Source: Fulvimarina sp039652615 (GTDB taxonomy: Bacteria; Pseudomonadota; Alphaproteobacteria; Rhizobiales; Rhizobiaceae). From it: a DNA stretch of 64,000 nt. Below the pieces are notes generated by a model, which saw only the letters and a program-made list of their open reading frames with translations, did not search any database and was not told the origin of the DNA. The position numbers and the translations under genes were made by a program. Shown in pieces: positions 15,495 through 24,347 of the stretch. Within the stretch, counting starts at the first letter, position 1, and every line of letters starts with the position of its first letter. The DNA is taken from NCBI RefSeq assembly GCF_039652615.1, contig NZ_JBDJAC010000014.1:1-64000 (forward strand), in the 5' to 3' direction.

Positions 15495-16665
15495 TCACAT
15501 CTTGGGCCGGAAGGAATCGGGATCGGCCATGCGCCAGTAAGCGCCGTAAGGCGTGCTGTCGGGATCATCCAGCAACTGCCGGTCGGACAGGAAGGACACC
15601 ACGTCCGAGATCGGGATCATGTCGGTGTTGTTGCGCCACTGTCGCAGATGCTGCGGACGGAAATCGTCCGGCGTTTCCAGTCCGCAGGCGACCACGATGT
15701 CGTGGAGGCTGTCGAGGGTCGCTGACTGGAAGGAGGCGACGCGCTTCGCTTTCTCAGGGATGACGAGCGCACGCTGGCGTGCGGGCGAACTGGTGGCGAT
15801 GCCCTTTGGGCAGGTGCCGGTGTGGCAACGCAACGACTGCACGCAGCCGAGCGAGAACATGAAGGCGCGCGCCGCATTGCTCCAGTTGGCGCCCAGCGCT
15901 GCGTTGATCGCAAGGGACGAGCCCGAATAGACCTTTTCCGAAGCCGCGAGTTTCACCTTGTCCTTCAGACCGGTGCCGATCAGCGCATTCGTCATATAGG
16001 CCAGACCCACCCGAAGCGGCAGGCCGACATGATCGGACAGTTCCTGCGGCGCAGCGCCCGTTCCCCCGCCCGCACCGTCGATGACGATGAAGTCGAGGAG
16101 GATGCCGCTTTCCACCATCGCCTTGCAGATCGCGAACACCTCATGGGGCATGCCGACGCACAGTTTGATGCCCACCGGCTTGCCGCCCGAAAGCTCGCGC
16201 ATCTTGGCTGCGAATTCGAGCATTTCGCGCGGGGTCGAGAATGCCGAATGGCCCGGAGGCGAGAGACAATCCTTATGGGCAGGCACCTGTCTTGCCTTGG
16301 CGATCTCTTCCGTCACCTTCTCGCCGGGCAAAAGGCCGCCGTGACCGGGCTTCGCGCCTTGGCTCAGCTTGATCTCGGTCATCCTGACCTGATCGTATTT
16401 CGCCTTCTCGGCAAACTGACCGGCGTCGAAGTCGCCCTTGTCGGTTCGGCAGCCGAAATAACCCAGGCCGATTTCCCACGCGATGTCGCCGCCATCCTTG
16501 AGGTGATATTCGGAGAGCCGGCCTTCACCCGTATCGTGATGGAATACGCCCTGTTTGGCGCCCAGGTTGAGCGCCTCGATCGCGTGGGAACCCAGGGCAC
16601 AAAGCTCATCGCGCTGATGTTGAGCCGCGCCGCCTCGTAGGGACGCGTGCATTGCTCGCCTCCGT
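15495..16665 (-). pseudogene. FMN-binding glutamate synthase family gene, 5'-truncated and frameshifted
   Basis: The long frame to 15495 encodes the FMN/iron-sulfur glutamate-synthase-like domain: EIKLSQGAKPGHGG, IVIDGAGGGTGAAPQE, GLAYMTNALIGTGLKDK and the cysteine cluster SLRCHTGTCPKGIATS. Members of this family are about 500-540 residues and begin with a membrane segment. Here the N-terminal 130-150 residues are absent. The preceding conserved stretch (GEQCTRPYEA, LNISAMSF) is in another frame, and inserting one G near 16600 would join it to GALGSHAIEALN. Beyond about 16665 no similarity is visible. Unless the base is a sequencing error, the gene is inactive, and the missing 5' end argues for true decay. 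Confidence 0.8.
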
Positions 16666-16763
16666 CGACACCATTGCCGGGGCCATCACGTCCCTCGTAA
16701 CCCCGGCTTAACGGCGGTCGTTCAAGACTTCGCCGCCTGATGGATCGGCGGGCGGAGACAAGC

Positions 16764-18332
16764 ATGACGGGCAAGACATCTCCCGGGATCTGGCCAAGGC
16801 CCCGCCACCTGCCGCGCCGGGCGGGTCTGTCTTGCGCCTTGCTCCTGCTTTCAAGCCTCATCGCCATGACGCTTCCCGCCGCTGGCGAGACGGGCAAGGC
16901 GCGCGACTGGTCGGCGACGCTGAAGGGCGATGCCGAAGCGATGGTCGCCTTCATCATGGCCAACCATCCCGGCGTCTACGACAAGATAAATCCGGGTTTC
17001 AAAGCTCAGGTCGAAGCCGCTCGCGACCTCGCCCTGGAGCGGGCGAAAACCGCCGATTCCCGCGAAGCCTGGTGGTTTGCCATGGCCGGGCTTGCAGCAA
17101 GCTTCAATGACGGTCACGTGGCCGTCGACATGACCGACAAGGACTTCGCCTTTTCCACGAGATGGCCGGGCTTTCTCACCCGGTATCAGGGCGCGGACCA
17201 GATCGTGGCCGAGGTCGCGGCACCATCGGGCGAAACTGCGCCATCGGCCCATTCGGCGCTGCCGCCGCTCGGTGCGAAACTCATCTCATGCGACGATGTG
17301 GCGGCCGAGACGCTCGCCGAGACCCGCATCGGCGCGTTCGAGGGTCTGTGGTTCCTGCCGGCCCAAAGGATCGAGGAAGGGCCGAAGCTCTTCATCGATT
17401 ACGGCAATCCATGGGCCAAGCTGCCGCTACGCTGTCGCTTCGAGGCGGATGGCGAGACGCGGGATTATAGGCTGGACTGGCGACCGATCGCGGCAGAGAC
17501 CATCGCGGACGCCCTCACGCGCCTTCGCCAGGACATTCGGCCGCCCTTTGTCATGCGGGCACTGCCAGGCGGCGGATACTGGCTCTCCATGTCGTCCTTC
17601 AACGGTCACGAGGGAAGCGTCCCGTTCAAGGGGCTCACCGAAATCATCGAACAGGCGCGCGATCATCAGGAGGCGCTGCGGGCCGCGCCCTTCGTGGTGC
17701 TCGACGTGCGCGGCAATGGCGGCGGGTCATCCTATTGGAGCGAGGAGATCGCGCGAATACTGTGGGGCAAGGAATGGATCGCAGCCCACCCCAAACCGGG
17801 GAACGATACGGTGGACTGGCGGGCCTCGAAGGGCAACACGGCACTGGTCGAAACCTATGCCGAGATGTTCAGGAAATCCGGCAGCCCGGCGGGACTGTCG
17901 GCCGAGCTGGAGAAAATCGCCTCGGGGATGCGGCAATCGCTTGCCGCCGGCAAGCCGTACTGGCGCGAGGAGGACAAGACCAAACACCCGCCAGGCCATG
18001 CCGAAGCCATCAAAAACCCCATGGCCGGGCCGGTCTATCTTCTCACCAATTATCGCTGCGCTTCGTCCTGCCTCACCTCGATCGATCTGTGGAAGGCGCT
18101 TCAGGGCATCCAGATCGGCCGCCAGACCTATGCCGACAGTCTTTATCTGGAAGCACACCACGAGGTGCTTCCCAGCGGGTTGGTCAGGGCGACGACGCCG
18201 ATGAAGGTTTATCGGGACAGGGCCAGAGGTTCGAACCAGCCGCAAGTTCCGGCCTTCGCCTATGAGGGCGACATGACCGACGATGCGGCACTGCTTGCCT
18301 GGATCAGAACACTGCCGATGTCGAAACGGTAA
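16764..18332 (+). CDS. Secreted S41-like (C-terminal processing peptidase type) protein
   Basis: The 522-residue protein has a signal segment (AGLSCALLLLSSLIAMTLPAAG) and a C-terminal tail-specific protease core: VVLDVRGNGGGSSYWSEEI, GPVYLLTNYRCASSCLTSID and an IGRQTYADSLYLE strand. The Ser in CASSC is at the place of the S41 nucleophile. No PDZ domain is evident. The start at 16764 is chosen for its GGAG site. The upstream ATG at 16740 would add eight residues. Probably a periplasmic peptidase or peptidase-like binding protein; substrate unknown. It is divergent from the broken glutamate synthase. Confidence 0.75.
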   Translation: MTGKTSPGIWPRPRHLPRRAGLSCALLLLSSLIAMTLPAAGETGKARDWSATLKGDAEAMVAFIMANHPGVYDKINPGFKAQVEAARDLALERAKTADSREAWWFAMAGLAASFNDGHVAVDMTDKDFAFSTRWPGFLTRYQGADQIVAEVAAPSGETAPSAHSALPPLGAKLISCDDVAAETLAETRIGAFEGLWFLPAQRIEEGPKLFIDYGNPWAKLPLRCRFEADGETRDYRLDWRPIAAETIADALTRLRQDIRPPFVMRALPGGGYWLSMSSFNGHEGSVPFKGLTEIIEQARDHQEALRAAPFVVLDVRGNGGGSSYWSEEIARILWGKEWIAAHPKPGNDTVDWRASKGNTALVETYAEMFRKSGSPAGLSAELEKIASGMRQSLAAGKPYWREEDKTKHPPGHAEAIKNPMAGPVYLLTNYRCASSCLTSIDLWKALQGIQIGRQTYADSLYLEAHHEVLPSGLVRATTPMKVYRDRARGSNQPQVPAFAYEGDMTDDAALLAWIRTLPMSKR

Positions 18333-18376
18333 AATCCTGCTATCACACACGATGATCCGAATTCCGGCCGCCCATG

Positions 18377-18739
18377 TCAGGAGCGCTCCAGCCGGCGGAT
18401 GACCGCCTGAAGGGCAGGGCGGACCTTCAAGAAAACGAGATAGCATTTCTCGAGCATGGCCAGGGCGATGCGGCCCTGAAACACAAGCCCAAGCGGCCGC
18501 AGCACCGGCACGGCGCGCCAGACGGCGGCGAAGGCCGCAGCGCCGCTGAGAATGCGGCCCTCCTCCAAGGCATGAAAGCGTCGAAGCAGTTCGCTTCTGT
18601 CCAGCGGGCAGCCTTCCTGTTCGCTTCCAATGGCATCCACGAAGCGGATCGCGCCTCGCCGATCAAGCCGGCGCAAAAGCGCGATCTCCTGCCGACACAA
18701 GGGGCACGATCCATCGTACCAGACTGTAAGTTCTGCCAT
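18377..18739 (-). CDS. DCC-family thiol-disulfide oxidoreductase-like protein (DUF393)
   Basis: The 120-residue protein opens with VWYDGSCPLCRQEIALLRRL, the DxxCxxC signature that names the family, followed by IRFVDAIG and the PVLRPLGLVF region. A thioredoxin-like role is suggested for the family but not established. The start at 18739 puts the signature near the N-terminus as in homologues. The longer frame upstream is unlikely to be coding. No operon partner; it converges on the S41-like gene. Confidence 0.85.
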   Translation of the reverse strand: MAELTVWYDGSCPLCRQEIALLRRLDRRGAIRFVDAIGSEQEGCPLDRSELLRRFHALEEGRILSGAAAFAAVWRAVPVLRPLGLVFQGRIALAMLEKCYLVFLKVRPALQAVIRRLERS

Positions 18740-19290
18740 GGTCCCAAGATGGGGCTTCGCGGGGGAAAATCGCGATCTGCTACGTGCGGCAGATCGCACC
18801 ATCAGGTCGCATCCGACCCCTTTGCGAGACGTGTAGCCCTCGGCATCTCGATTGAGCCCCGCCTTTACGCCAGTTCTCGACCAGCGATGCACGTCGCACT
18901 GCGACCGGCGTCGTCACGGGACAACGAGGGGCGGGGCAATGCGAGCGGGAAATCCCGTAAACCTTGGATTAGGGCCATGAACCTATCATAGGTTGACGTT
19001 CGGATCAGAGCGCTTCAAGGCCTTCGACCCTGTGGTGAGGCGTCCTCTGATTGTTATCCGTAAGCGAGACCGTGTCGCCGATGCTTGTCTTATGACTTTT
19101 TCTGCCGATCAGGCGAATATGAACCGCCGCGGAAGGGCTCACTTCCCTCCTGCGGCGGCGAGGGATGGATCGTTCCGATGCAGGCCGTCTGACGGGCCGA
19201 ATTAGAGTTTGATCACCCTCGTCTTTTCTCGAAGGCCTGAACGGATACCCGGAATTTGGTTCCGGACGACAAGCAGAGGCTCGATAAAAG
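18740..19290. other. Intergenic stretch between the DCC gene and the IS110 fragment
   Basis: No convincing gene is seen. The stretch holds one inverted repeat (GCGATCTGC at 18772-18780 paired with GCAGATCGC at 18789-18797, eight-base loop). Codon use in the open frames here is unlike the neighbouring genes. Part of it probably came in with, or was left by, the insertion sequence that follows. Confidence 0.5.
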
Positions 19291-19818
19291 ATGACAGAGA
19301 TTACCATCGGCATCGACATCTCGAAAGATCGTATTGACGTCCATCGCCTGCCGGGTGGCGAGAGCCGGCAGTTCGCCAATGACAAGACCGGTCGTACGGC
19401 CTTCTTGCGCTGGCTGAACCCAAGTGATGAGCCGCCCGCCCGTATCGTCTTCGAAGCGACCGGAGCCTATCACCGGGCTTTGGAACGCCAACTCGCCGAG
19501 GCTGGGCTTCCCGTCGTCAAGGTCAATCCGCGAAACGCCCGGCGCTTTGCCGAGGCGACCGGACGGCTGGCCAAGACCGACCGGATCGATGCAGCCCTGC
19601 TGGCCAGGATGGGCGCCGTGCTGGCGCTCGAAGTGCACGCGGTTCCAAGCCAGACCCTTAGCGACCTCAAACAGATGATCGTCGCGCGCCAAGCGCTGAT
19701 CAAGGACCGGACCGCAGCCAGGAACCGGGCGGAGATCACGACGATTGGCATTCTCAAGCGCCAGAATGCGGAGCGGCTGGAGCAGATCGAACGCCAGCTC
19801 ACAGCGATGGACCGTTAA
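19291..19818 (+). pseudogene. IS110-family transposase, truncated after the DEDD domain
   Basis: The 175-residue product is the N-terminal RuvC-like half of an IS110 transposase. It has ITIGIDISKDRIDVHRL (first Asp), IVFEATGAYHRALER (Glu) and the KTDRIDAALLARM segment with the remaining acids. Full proteins are about 300-340 residues and end in a transposase_20 helix-hairpin-helix domain carrying the essential Ser. That half is missing after QIERQLTAMDR, where a stop follows at once. Nothing resembling the lost half was found in the following 390 bp, so this is an IS fragment, unable to transpose. Confidence 0.85.
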
Positions 19819-20209
19819 CCTCAGGCTTTGTTCCGCCAAAGCTTTGCGACGTGTTCATCTGGCGTGGGCATCGCCGCCGCATGTCCTGATTCTCGGTCTG
19901 GCTGGCCGCCGGCCTTCCGCCGCGACAGCGGGCGTTTGCGATCTTTTGCTTCAAGTCAATTTCGATGGAATGGCGCGCTCAAAACCTGAGCCCGGCGGGT
20001 CGTGGCGGGGAAAGGGGCTTTCCCGCTGTGACTTGCCGCCGCGTCCTGTAGGCCGTCCGCTGGTTTCATTGAGTTGCGTTGATGCCTGTGATGGGAGATG
20101 TATGCGAATCTGATGGCGGAGCGTTGCTTGGGGAAGCAGCTTGGAGCGCGAGGTCATCGCCAAGCATTTTCCAAAATGGCTTGATGGGAATTTTCGGGAG
20201 GATATCAGG
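19819..20209. other. Intergenic stretch upstream of pntA
   Basis: No gene is supported. The pntA frame could be extended left to a TTG at 20141, but the residues there are not conserved and a better GTG start exists at 20210. The pntA promoter must lie here. No clear -35/-10 pair was recognised. The IS110 fragment ends at the left edge. Confidence 0.5.
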
Positions 20210-21784
20210 GTGAAAATCGGCGCACCGAAGGAAATCCACAAGGGCGAGGCGCGTGTCGCGATGACGCCCAAATCGGCCGGGGAGCTGAAGAAGCTTGGCC
20301 ATGAGTGCCTGATCGAGGCCGGCGCCGGCATCAAGGCCGGCTTCACGGACGAGGCCTATCGGGACGCTGGTGTGACCATCGTCGATGACGCGGCGGCGCT
20401 CTATAGCGAGGCCGATATCGTCGTGAAGGTGCGCGAGCCGAAGGACGAGGAGATCGAGCGTCTCGCGAAAGGCCAGACCCTGATTTCCTTCTTCTATCCG
20501 GGCCAGAACGAAGCACTGCTCGAAGCTGCGAAGGATCGGGGCGCCACTGTCATCGCCATGGACATGGTGCCGCGCATCTCGCGCGCCCAGAAGATGGACG
20601 CCCTCTCCTCCATGGCCAATATCGCCGGCTACCGCGCCGTGATCGAGGCCGGCAGCAATTTCGGACGCTTCTTCACGGGCCAGGTGACGGCGGCGGGCAA
20701 GGTGCCACCGGCCAAAGTCCTCGTCGTCGGCGCTGGCGTCGCGGGTCTCGCGGCCATCGGCACCTCCACCTCGCTCGGTGCGATCACCTACGCCTTCGAC
20801 GTGCGCCCGGAAGTCGCCGAGCAGGTCGAGAGCATGGGCGCGGAATTCGTCTATCTCGACTTCGACGAGGAGACCAAGGACGGTTCGGAATCGGGCGGTT
20901 ACGCCTCGGTGTCGAGCCCTGAATTCCGTGAAGCCCAGCTCGCGAAGTTCCGCGAGCTCGCGCCCGACATGGACATCGTCATCACGACGGCGCTCATTCC
21001 GGGCCGCGAGGCACCGGAACTCTGGACCAAGGACATGGTCGAGAGCATGAAGCCGGGCTCGGTCATCGTCGATCTCGCCGCCGAGAAGGGCGGCAACTGC
21101 AAGCTGACCGTCGCGGACGAAAAGATCGTCACCGACAACGGCGTGACGATCGTCGGCTATACCGATTTCCCGAGCCGGATGGCGACCCAGTCGTCCACGC
21201 TGTACGCCACCAATATCCGGCATATGATGGCCGATTTGACGCCCGAAAAGGACGGCAAGGTCGTTCACGACATGGATGACGACGTCATTCGCGGCGCGAC
21301 TGTCACCCATGACGGCGAGATCACCTATCCGCCGCCAAAACCCAAGGTGAAGGCGATCGCGGCGCAGAAGCCCAAGGAGAAGGTGAAGGAGAAGACGCCG
21401 GAGGAGAAGCGGGCCGAGGAAAAGGCCGCGTTCAAGGCCCAGACCAAATCCCAGGTCACGCTTCTGGCCGTCGGCGGCGCGCTGGTGCTCTTCGCCGGTC
21501 TCTTCGCGCCGGCGAGCTTCATGCAGCATTTGATCGTCTTCGTTCTGTCCGTCTTCGTCGGCTTCCAGGTGATCTGGGGTGTCGCCCACAGCCTTCACAC
21601 GCCGCTGATGGCGGTGACCAACGCCATCTCGTCGATCATCATTCTCGGCGCCCTGATGCAGATCGGGTCGGGCTCGTTCCTCGTCATCATTCTGGCGGCG
21701 CTCTCGGTATTCATGGCCGGCATCAATATTTTTGGCGGCTTCCTCGTGACACGGCGCATGCTCGCCATGTTCCAGAAATCCTGA
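20210..21784 (+). CDS. pntA: NAD(P) transhydrogenase, alpha subunit (fused form)
   Basis: The 524-residue protein contains the NAD(H)-binding domain I (KIGAPKEIHKGEARVAMTP, SFFYPGQNE, VLVVGAGVAGLAAIGTS, YTDFPSRMA) and, after a charged linker (about residues 390-425, rich in Lys-Glu), the four-helix membrane domain IIa (LIVFVLSVFVGFQVIWGV onward). It couples proton entry to reduction of NADP+ by NADH. Many Hyphomicrobiales split this subunit into PntAA and PntAB; here it is a single chain as in Escherichia coli. The GTG at 20210, preceded by GGGAGG, is preferred to the upstream TTG. Confidence 0.95.
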   Translation: MKIGAPKEIHKGEARVAMTPKSAGELKKLGHECLIEAGAGIKAGFTDEAYRDAGVTIVDDAAALYSEADIVVKVREPKDEEIERLAKGQTLISFFYPGQNEALLEAAKDRGATVIAMDMVPRISRAQKMDALSSMANIAGYRAVIEAGSNFGRFFTGQVTAAGKVPPAKVLVVGAGVAGLAAIGTSTSLGAITYAFDVRPEVAEQVESMGAEFVYLDFDEETKDGSESGGYASVSSPEFREAQLAKFRELAPDMDIVITTALIPGREAPELWTKDMVESMKPGSVIVDLAAEKGGNCKLTVADEKIVTDNGVTIVGYTDFPSRMATQSSTLYATNIRHMMADLTPEKDGKVVHDMDDDVIRGATVTHDGEITYPPPKPKVKAIAAQKPKEKVKEKTPEEKRAEEKAAFKAQTKSQVTLLAVGGALVLFAGLFAPASFMQHLIVFVLSVFVGFQVIWGVAHSLHTPLMAVTNAISSIIILGALMQIGSGSFLVIILAALSVFMAGINIFGGFLVTRRMLAMFQKS

Positions 21785-21803
21785 AGGCGGGGGGCTTCAC
21801 GAT

Positions 21804-23240
21804 ATGGCATACGGATTCACGACGGCGGCCTATGTGGTCGCGGCTGTTCTCTTCATCCTGTCTCTCGGCGGATTGTCGGGCCAGGAAAGCGCCAAGCGGG
21901 CGGTCTGGTACGGCATCGCCGGCATGGCGATCGCGGTCCTCGCGACGCTGATCGGCCCGGGCGCCGGGCTTTGGCCGGTCTCGATCATCCTCATCCTCAT
22001 CGGCGCCGCCGTCGGCTATCAGCTGGCGACGCGCGTTCAGATGACGCAGATGCCCGAGCTGGTCGCCGCCATGCACAGCCTGGTGGGCCTTGCCGCAGTG
22101 CTCGTCGGCTTCATCGCCCATATCGAGCTCAGGCGCGTCACTGGCATGTCGCCCCCCGAACGTGAGGAACTGGCGGGCTTTGCCGCGCTCCTTGCGCACA
22201 AGGACCCGACTGAACTTGCGATCCTCAGGATCGAACTCTTCCTCGGCATCTTCATCGGCGCGATCACTTTCACCGGCTCGGTCATCGCCTATGGCAAGCT
22301 CGCCGGAAAGGTGTCGTCCGCGGCGACCAAGCTGCCGGGTGGCCACGCGCTGAATATCGGAGCTGCCGCGCTCTCGGCGATCTGCCTCATCTGGTACTTC
22401 AACACCGCCGGGCTCCTGCCGCTGATCCTGATGACGCTGGCCGCCCTCTTCATCGGCTATCACCTGATCCGGGGCATCGGCGGCGCGGACATGCCGGTGG
22501 TCGTCTCCATGCTGAACAGCTATTCGGGCTGGGCGGCTGCGGCGATCGGCTTTTCCCTCGGCAACGATCTCCTCATCACCGTCGGCGCGCTCGTGGGCTC
22601 GTCGGGCGCGATCCTCTCCTACATCATGTGCAAGGCGATGAACCGGTCCTTCGTGTCGGTCATCCTCGGCGGATTCGGCGGCGCGGGCGGCGAGCAGATG
22701 GCGGTCGAGGGCGAGCAGGTGGCGATCGATGCGGCGGGCGTTGCAAACGCCCTCGAGGATGCCGACAGCATCATCATCATTCCAGGCTATGGCATGGCGG
22801 TGGCGCAGGCCCAGCAGGCGGTAAGCCAGTTGGTCACGAAGCTCCGAGGGCAGGGCAAGACCGTGCGCTTCGCCATTCATCCCGTCGCGGGACGCCTGCC
22901 GGGGCACATGAACGTGCTTCTGGCCGAGGCGAAGGTGCCCTATGATATCGTCATGGAGATGGACGAGATCAATGATGACTTCAAAGACACCGACGTCGTC
23001 ATCGTCATCGGCTCAAACGACATCGTGAACCCGGCCGCCCAGGACGATCCGAACAGCCCGATCTCCGGCATGCCGGTGCTGGAATGCTGGAAGGCCAAGC
23101 AGGTCATCGTCTCCAAACGCGGCCAGGGCACCGGCTATTCCGGCATCGAGAACCCGCTGTTCTTCAAGGACAACACTCGCATGTTCTATGGCGACGCCAA
23201 GAAGTCGCTGGAAGAACTTCTGACGAAGATCGACGGGTAA
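21804..23240 (+). CDS. pntB: NAD(P) transhydrogenase, beta subunit
   Basis: The 478-residue PntB has the membrane domain IIb with about nine helices (for example MPELVAAMHSLVGLAAVLVG and VVSMLNSYSGWAAAAIGFSL) and the C-terminal NADP(H)-binding domain III (IIIIPGYGMAVAQAQ, IHPVAGRLPGHMNVLLAEA, VIGSNDIVNPAA, VSKRGQGTGYSGIENPLFF). It follows pntA by 19 bp and forms the complete proton-translocating enzyme with it. A long perfect hairpin follows the stop. Confidence 0.97.
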   Translation: MAYGFTTAAYVVAAVLFILSLGGLSGQESAKRAVWYGIAGMAIAVLATLIGPGAGLWPVSIILILIGAAVGYQLATRVQMTQMPELVAAMHSLVGLAAVLVGFIAHIELRRVTGMSPPEREELAGFAALLAHKDPTELAILRIELFLGIFIGAITFTGSVIAYGKLAGKVSSAATKLPGGHALNIGAAALSAICLIWYFNTAGLLPLILMTLAALFIGYHLIRGIGGADMPVVVSMLNSYSGWAAAAIGFSLGNDLLITVGALVGSSGAILSYIMCKAMNRSFVSVILGGFGGAGGEQMAVEGEQVAIDAAGVANALEDADSIIIIPGYGMAVAQAQQAVSQLVTKLRGQGKTVRFAIHPVAGRLPGHMNVLLAEAKVPYDIVMEMDEINDDFKDTDVVIVIGSNDIVNPAAQDDPNSPISGMPVLECWKAKQVIVSKRGQGTGYSGIENPLFFKDNTRMFYGDAKKSLEELLTKIDG

Positions 23241-23243
23241 ACC

Positions 23244-23286
23244 ATGATGCCGGAACGTCTGTCGACGTTCCGGCATCATAAAAAAA
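23244..23286 (+). terminator. Long perfect hairpin after pntB
   Basis: ATGATGCCGGAACGT (23244-23258) and ACGTTCCGGCATCAT (23265-23279) pair perfectly around a CTGTCG loop, three bases after the pntB stop. It is followed by a run of A, not T, on the coding strand, so it is not a textbook intrinsic terminator. It may act as an mRNA end-stabilising stem with downstream termination. Confidence 0.6.
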
Positions 23287-23620
23287 TCCGTTTGATTGCT
23301 GAGCGATGACGGATTTGACGAACGTGTCCGCGCCGCGCGTGCTTTGATCCGGGGGCCGACTGAAACCCGGATCATTTGTAGAAGCAAGGGCTTGGAGCGG
23401 GTTATCGGCCCCGGTTTCACGGTGTTCAGCTCCGGGCTGTCGTCGTCGTTGGAGTGCGGAATAAATCAGCGTTTCGTCCTTCTCGGGACGGAGCCCGAGA
23501 GTGACGGTCGAGAGAACGATCCACGCCTTCCATCAACAGGCGTCGTGATCGAGTGGGCAAATTGAAGCGAAGCGCCGTGCGATATGACCTCTGGTTTTAC
23601 AGTGCGCTGTTCTTGCCTCG
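23287..23620. other. Gene-free stretch between convergent pntB and hydantoin-racemase genes
   Basis: Only short open frames without recognisable homology or ribosome sites occur here. Nothing structured was seen apart from the hairpin at the left edge. Confidence 0.5.
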
Positions 23621-24331
23621 TTACAGCCCGCCGCCCTTGTCCCGAGGCAAGGCATAGCCGCCGCGTTTGGAAGTGGTCAGCCCCATGGCGACCGCGCCCT
23701 CGATCAGCTTGACCGCCGAGGCGACGCCGTCGACGACGGGGATGCCGTAACGCTCGGAAAGGTCTGCCGCGAATTCGGCCATGCCGGCGCAGCCGAGAAC
23801 GATCGCCTCCGCTCCATCGCGCGCGATCGCTTTTTCCACAGTCTCGGCGATCTTGTGGTTCGCTGCTTGCTGATCTTCCTCAAGGGCCAGCACCGGCACT
23901 TCGCTTGCCAGAACGCTCGCGCAGCACGTTGCGAGCCCCGCCTTGACGAGATTGTCCTCGAGAATCGGCACCGACACCGAAAGCGTCGTCACCACGGAAA
24001 ATCGACGCGCGACGAGGCTTGCCATGCGAGCGCCCGCCTCGCCGATGCCGATGACCGGACCGGTCAGCACGGAGCGGGCGGCATCAAGGCCCGTATCGTC
24101 GAAACAGGCGATGATATGGCCCTCCGCGCCATCGGCCTCGGCGATCTGAAGCGCCTTCAAAAGGCCCGGCACCGCGAGCGCGCCGTCCACATGGCCCTCG
24201 ATCGAGACCGGCCCGACATCATTCTGGTAGGCGAGGATCTCCGTTCCGCGCGCGGCCGCGCGCCGCGCCGCGCCGGCGATGGTTTCCGTCATCGAACGGG
24301 TCGAATTCGGGTTGACGATCGAGAGCCGCAT
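23621..24331 (-). CDS. Asp/Glu/hydantoin racemase superfamily protein
   Basis: The 236-residue protein matches the hydantoin-racemase branch. It starts LSIVNPNSTRSMTETI and has the two active-site cysteines in HIIACFDDTGLDAAR and AIVLGCAGMAEF. Such enzymes racemise 5-substituted hydantoins or related ureido compounds without cofactor. It is the last gene of a leftward set with a complete ABC importer, starting 17 bp after the permease stop, so the imported substrate may be its substrate or a precursor. The exact compound cannot be named. Allantoin racemase is a close alternative. Confidence 0.82.
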   Translation of the reverse strand: MRLSIVNPNSTRSMTETIAGAARRAAARGTEILAYQNDVGPVSIEGHVDGALAVPGLLKALQIAEADGAEGHIIACFDDTGLDAARSVLTGPVIGIGEAGARMASLVARRFSVVTTLSVSVPILEDNLVKAGLATCCASVLASEVPVLALEEDQQAANHKIAETVEKAIARDGAEAIVLGCAGMAEFAADLSERYGIPVVDGVASAVKLIEGAVAMGLTTSKRGGYALPRDKGGGL

Positions 24332-24347
24332 ATCGGTTGCCTTTGCT

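Noticed and set aside
18374..18991. 205-residue plus-strand frame
   Set aside because: Antisense to the DCC-family gene whose DxxCxxC signature is clear.
20066..21598. 510-residue open frame on the minus strand
   Set aside because: Antisense to pntA; no recognisable family and biased composition.
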